Part shown: piece after piece, positions 62,905-64,000 of the stretch | How positions within the stretch are numbered: position 1 is the stretch's first letter | Layout of the letters: each line of letters starts with the position of its first letter | Assembly: GCA_001295775.1 (NCBI GenBank) | Contig: LJIA01000002.1 | Coordinates: 310,001 to 374,000 of the forward strand | Origin: a beta proteobacterium AAP99 | GTDB lineage: Bacteria; Pseudomonadota; Gammaproteobacteria; Burkholderiales; Burkholderiaceae_C | DNA: 64,000 nt | Direction of reading: 5' to 3' | Program-made: the position numbers and the translations under genes | Notes under the pieces: generated by a model | Told to the model about the DNA's origin: nothing | Database searches by the model: none | Seen by the model: only the letters and a program-made list of their open reading frames with translations

Positions 62905-64000
62905 ATGGCCGGAGTGATCTCAAACTGGCAAACGCTGCGCCGCCTCGCGGGTGCCGCAACGCTTGCAATTCTGGTGTCCGCCTGCGGCGGATCAGGGGGC
63001 GGCTCAAGCGGCCCCGCTGCGCCGCCGCCGGGGCCTCCGCCCACGGCTGCTGAAGCCTCGCGCTTCCTGAGCCAGGCCACGATGGGGCCAACGCAGGCCT
63101 CGATCGACTTCGTGATCCGCGTGGGCTACCAGGGTTGGCTGAACGATCAGTTCAACAAGCCGATGCGCCCGCACTTCGACTATCTGCAGGCGCGTCAGGC
63201 CGAACTGCAAGCACTCATGCCGCCGCAGAACGTCGGTCAGAACGAGTTCTTCCAGAGCTGGTGGGGCCAGGCCCTCGGCAGCGAAGACCAGCTGCGCCAG
63301 CGCGTCACCTTCGCACTGTCGGAGATCTTCGTGGTGTCGTTCCAGAACGATGCGACCGTCAACTACCCGCGCGGCATGGCGAGCTATTACGACATGCTCG
63401 CCAAGAACGCGTTCGGCAATTACCGCACCCTGCTGGAGGATGTGAGCCGCCACCCGATGATGGGCCTCTATCTGACGCATATGCGCAATCAGAAGGCCGG
63501 TGGCACCCGCGTCCCTGACGAGAACTATGCGCGCGAAGTCATGCAGCTGTTCTCCATCGGCCTGTTCCAGCTGAACCCGGACGGCACCGTCCGCACCGAC
63601 AGCAGCGGCCGTCCGCTCGAGACCTACGGTGACGACGACATCAAGGGCCTGTCGCGTGTGTTCACCGGCTTCTCCTGGTACGCCGGCCCGAACATGGCAG
63701 ACCGCACGGACAGCCGCTTCTTCGGTGGCGCCGGCCCGGCCGAGCGTGAATGGACCCCGATGCAGGGCTATGCCAAGTTCCACGAGCAGGGCGAAAAGCG
63801 ATTCCTGGGCACCACGATCGCCGCTCAGACCACGGCTGACCCCGATGCCAGCCTGAAGGCCGCGCTCGATTTCCTCGCAGCGCACCCGAACACCGCACCC
63901 TTCATCTCCAAGCTTCTGATCCAGCGCCTGGTCACCAGCAACCCCAGCCCGGCCTACGTGGGCCGCGTATCCAACGTGTTCCGCACCAGCAATGGTGATC
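62905..64000 (+). CDS. DUF1800 lipoprotein (partial, 3' end off window)
   Basis: The first 365 residues of a longer protein; the frame is open to the edge. Lipobox LVSAC (Cys27) precedes a Gly/Ser/Pro linker, and then the DUF1800 start AEASRFLSQATMGPTQASIDFVIRVGYQGWLNDQF is seen, with DENYAREVMQLFSIGLFQLN farther on. DUF1800 proteins are exported, usually followed by a DUF1501 partner, and their role is poorly known. The start at 62905 has GGAG 10 bases upstream. Confidence 0.85.
   Translation, partial: MAGVISNWQTLRRLAGAATLAILVSACGGSGGGSSGPAAPPPGPPPTAAEASRFLSQATMGPTQASIDFVIRVGYQGWLNDQFNKPMRPHFDYLQARQAELQALMPPQNVGQNEFFQSWWGQALGSEDQLRQRVTFALSEIFVVSFQNDATVNYPRGMASYYDMLAKNAFGNYRTLLEDVSRHPMMGLYLTHMRNQKAGGTRVPDENYAREVMQLFSIGLFQLNPDGTVRTDSSGRPLETYGDDDIKGLSRVFTGFSWYAGPNMADRTDSRFFGGAGPAEREWTPMQGYAKFHEQGEKRFLGTTIAAQTTADPDASLKAALDFLAAHPNTAPFISKLLIQRLVTSNPSPAYVGRVSNVFRTSNGD

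Overview
The window looks like a chromosomal segment of a high-GC betaproteobacterium, most likely in or near Burkholderiales. The clues are the peptide deformylase / LysM protein / dprA / smg block, the hemE to priA order, the complete minor-pilin operon ending in pilE, the AlgZ/AlgR-type two-component pair and the LiuR-type operators. No rRNA, tRNA, CRISPR array, prophage or transposase was seen. The assignment rests on gene content only.

Layout. 1-6.7 kb: a PLP-dependent dehydratase cut by the left edge, a TlpA-like thioredoxin, an SGNH hydrolase, and three exported hydrolases on the minus strand (beta-lactamase-fold lipoprotein, patatin lipoprotein, glycerophosphodiesterase). 6.8-11.9 kb: a cobalamin riboswitch followed by btuB-btuF-btuC-btuD, a complete B12 uptake operon. 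12-15.2 kb (minus): a beta-CASP metallo-beta-lactamase nuclease, isovaleryl-CoA dehydrogenase behind a LiuR-type operator, and a small TonB-domain lipoprotein. 15.3-23 kb: an AraC regulator divergent from a tightly packed GH13 / PhyH dioxygenase / esterase / GH92 operon, then an EamA exporter. 23-31.8 kb: a 614-aa orphan protein, a ClpP paralogue, an MFS exporter, a small membrane protein, pyrD, a trypsin-fold PDZ protein with a broken catalytic triad, and two poorly known proteins. 32-40.5 kb: hemE, an NAD(P)-binding protein, an AT-rich spacer with DnaA-box matches, priA, a PAS-GGDEF diguanylate cyclase and rep. 40.6-47.4 kb: the type IV pilus minor-pilin operon (fimT, pilV, pilW, pilX, pilY1, pilE). 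47.4-53.5 kb: a TPR protein with a pseudo-receiver, a metallo-beta-lactamase hydrolase divergent from the LiuR-like regulator across a LiuR operator, a membrane protein, and an acyltransferase / CDP-diglyceride synthase pair. 53.8-64 kb: a tiny Ala/Lys-rich exported protein, an AlgR/AlgZ-type pair, a lipoprotein with an HExxH motif, def, a LysM protein, dprA, smg and a DUF1800 lipoprotein cut by the right edge.

The most striking unexplained signal is a family of about ten short interspersed intergenic elements. They share the head TTCCGCTTGT (or its complement ACAAGCGGAA) followed at fixed spacing by a partly palindromic body, and they fall in spacers throughout the window. They look like REP-type elements. 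A second cross-window link is the near-identical palindrome TTGACGTT(A/T)ACGTAAAG in front of isovaleryl-CoA dehydrogenase (14.7 kb) and in front of the MerR-family regulator (50.55 kb), which ties two loci 36 kb apart into one probable branched-chain amino acid regulon.

Other points to follow up are the pseudo-HtrA at 29.3 kb, the candidate metalloprotease at 56.7-58.7 kb, the AT-rich DnaA-box spacer before priA, and the GH13/PhyH/esterase/GH92 operon. Functions were assigned by reading motifs by eye. No database search was run.
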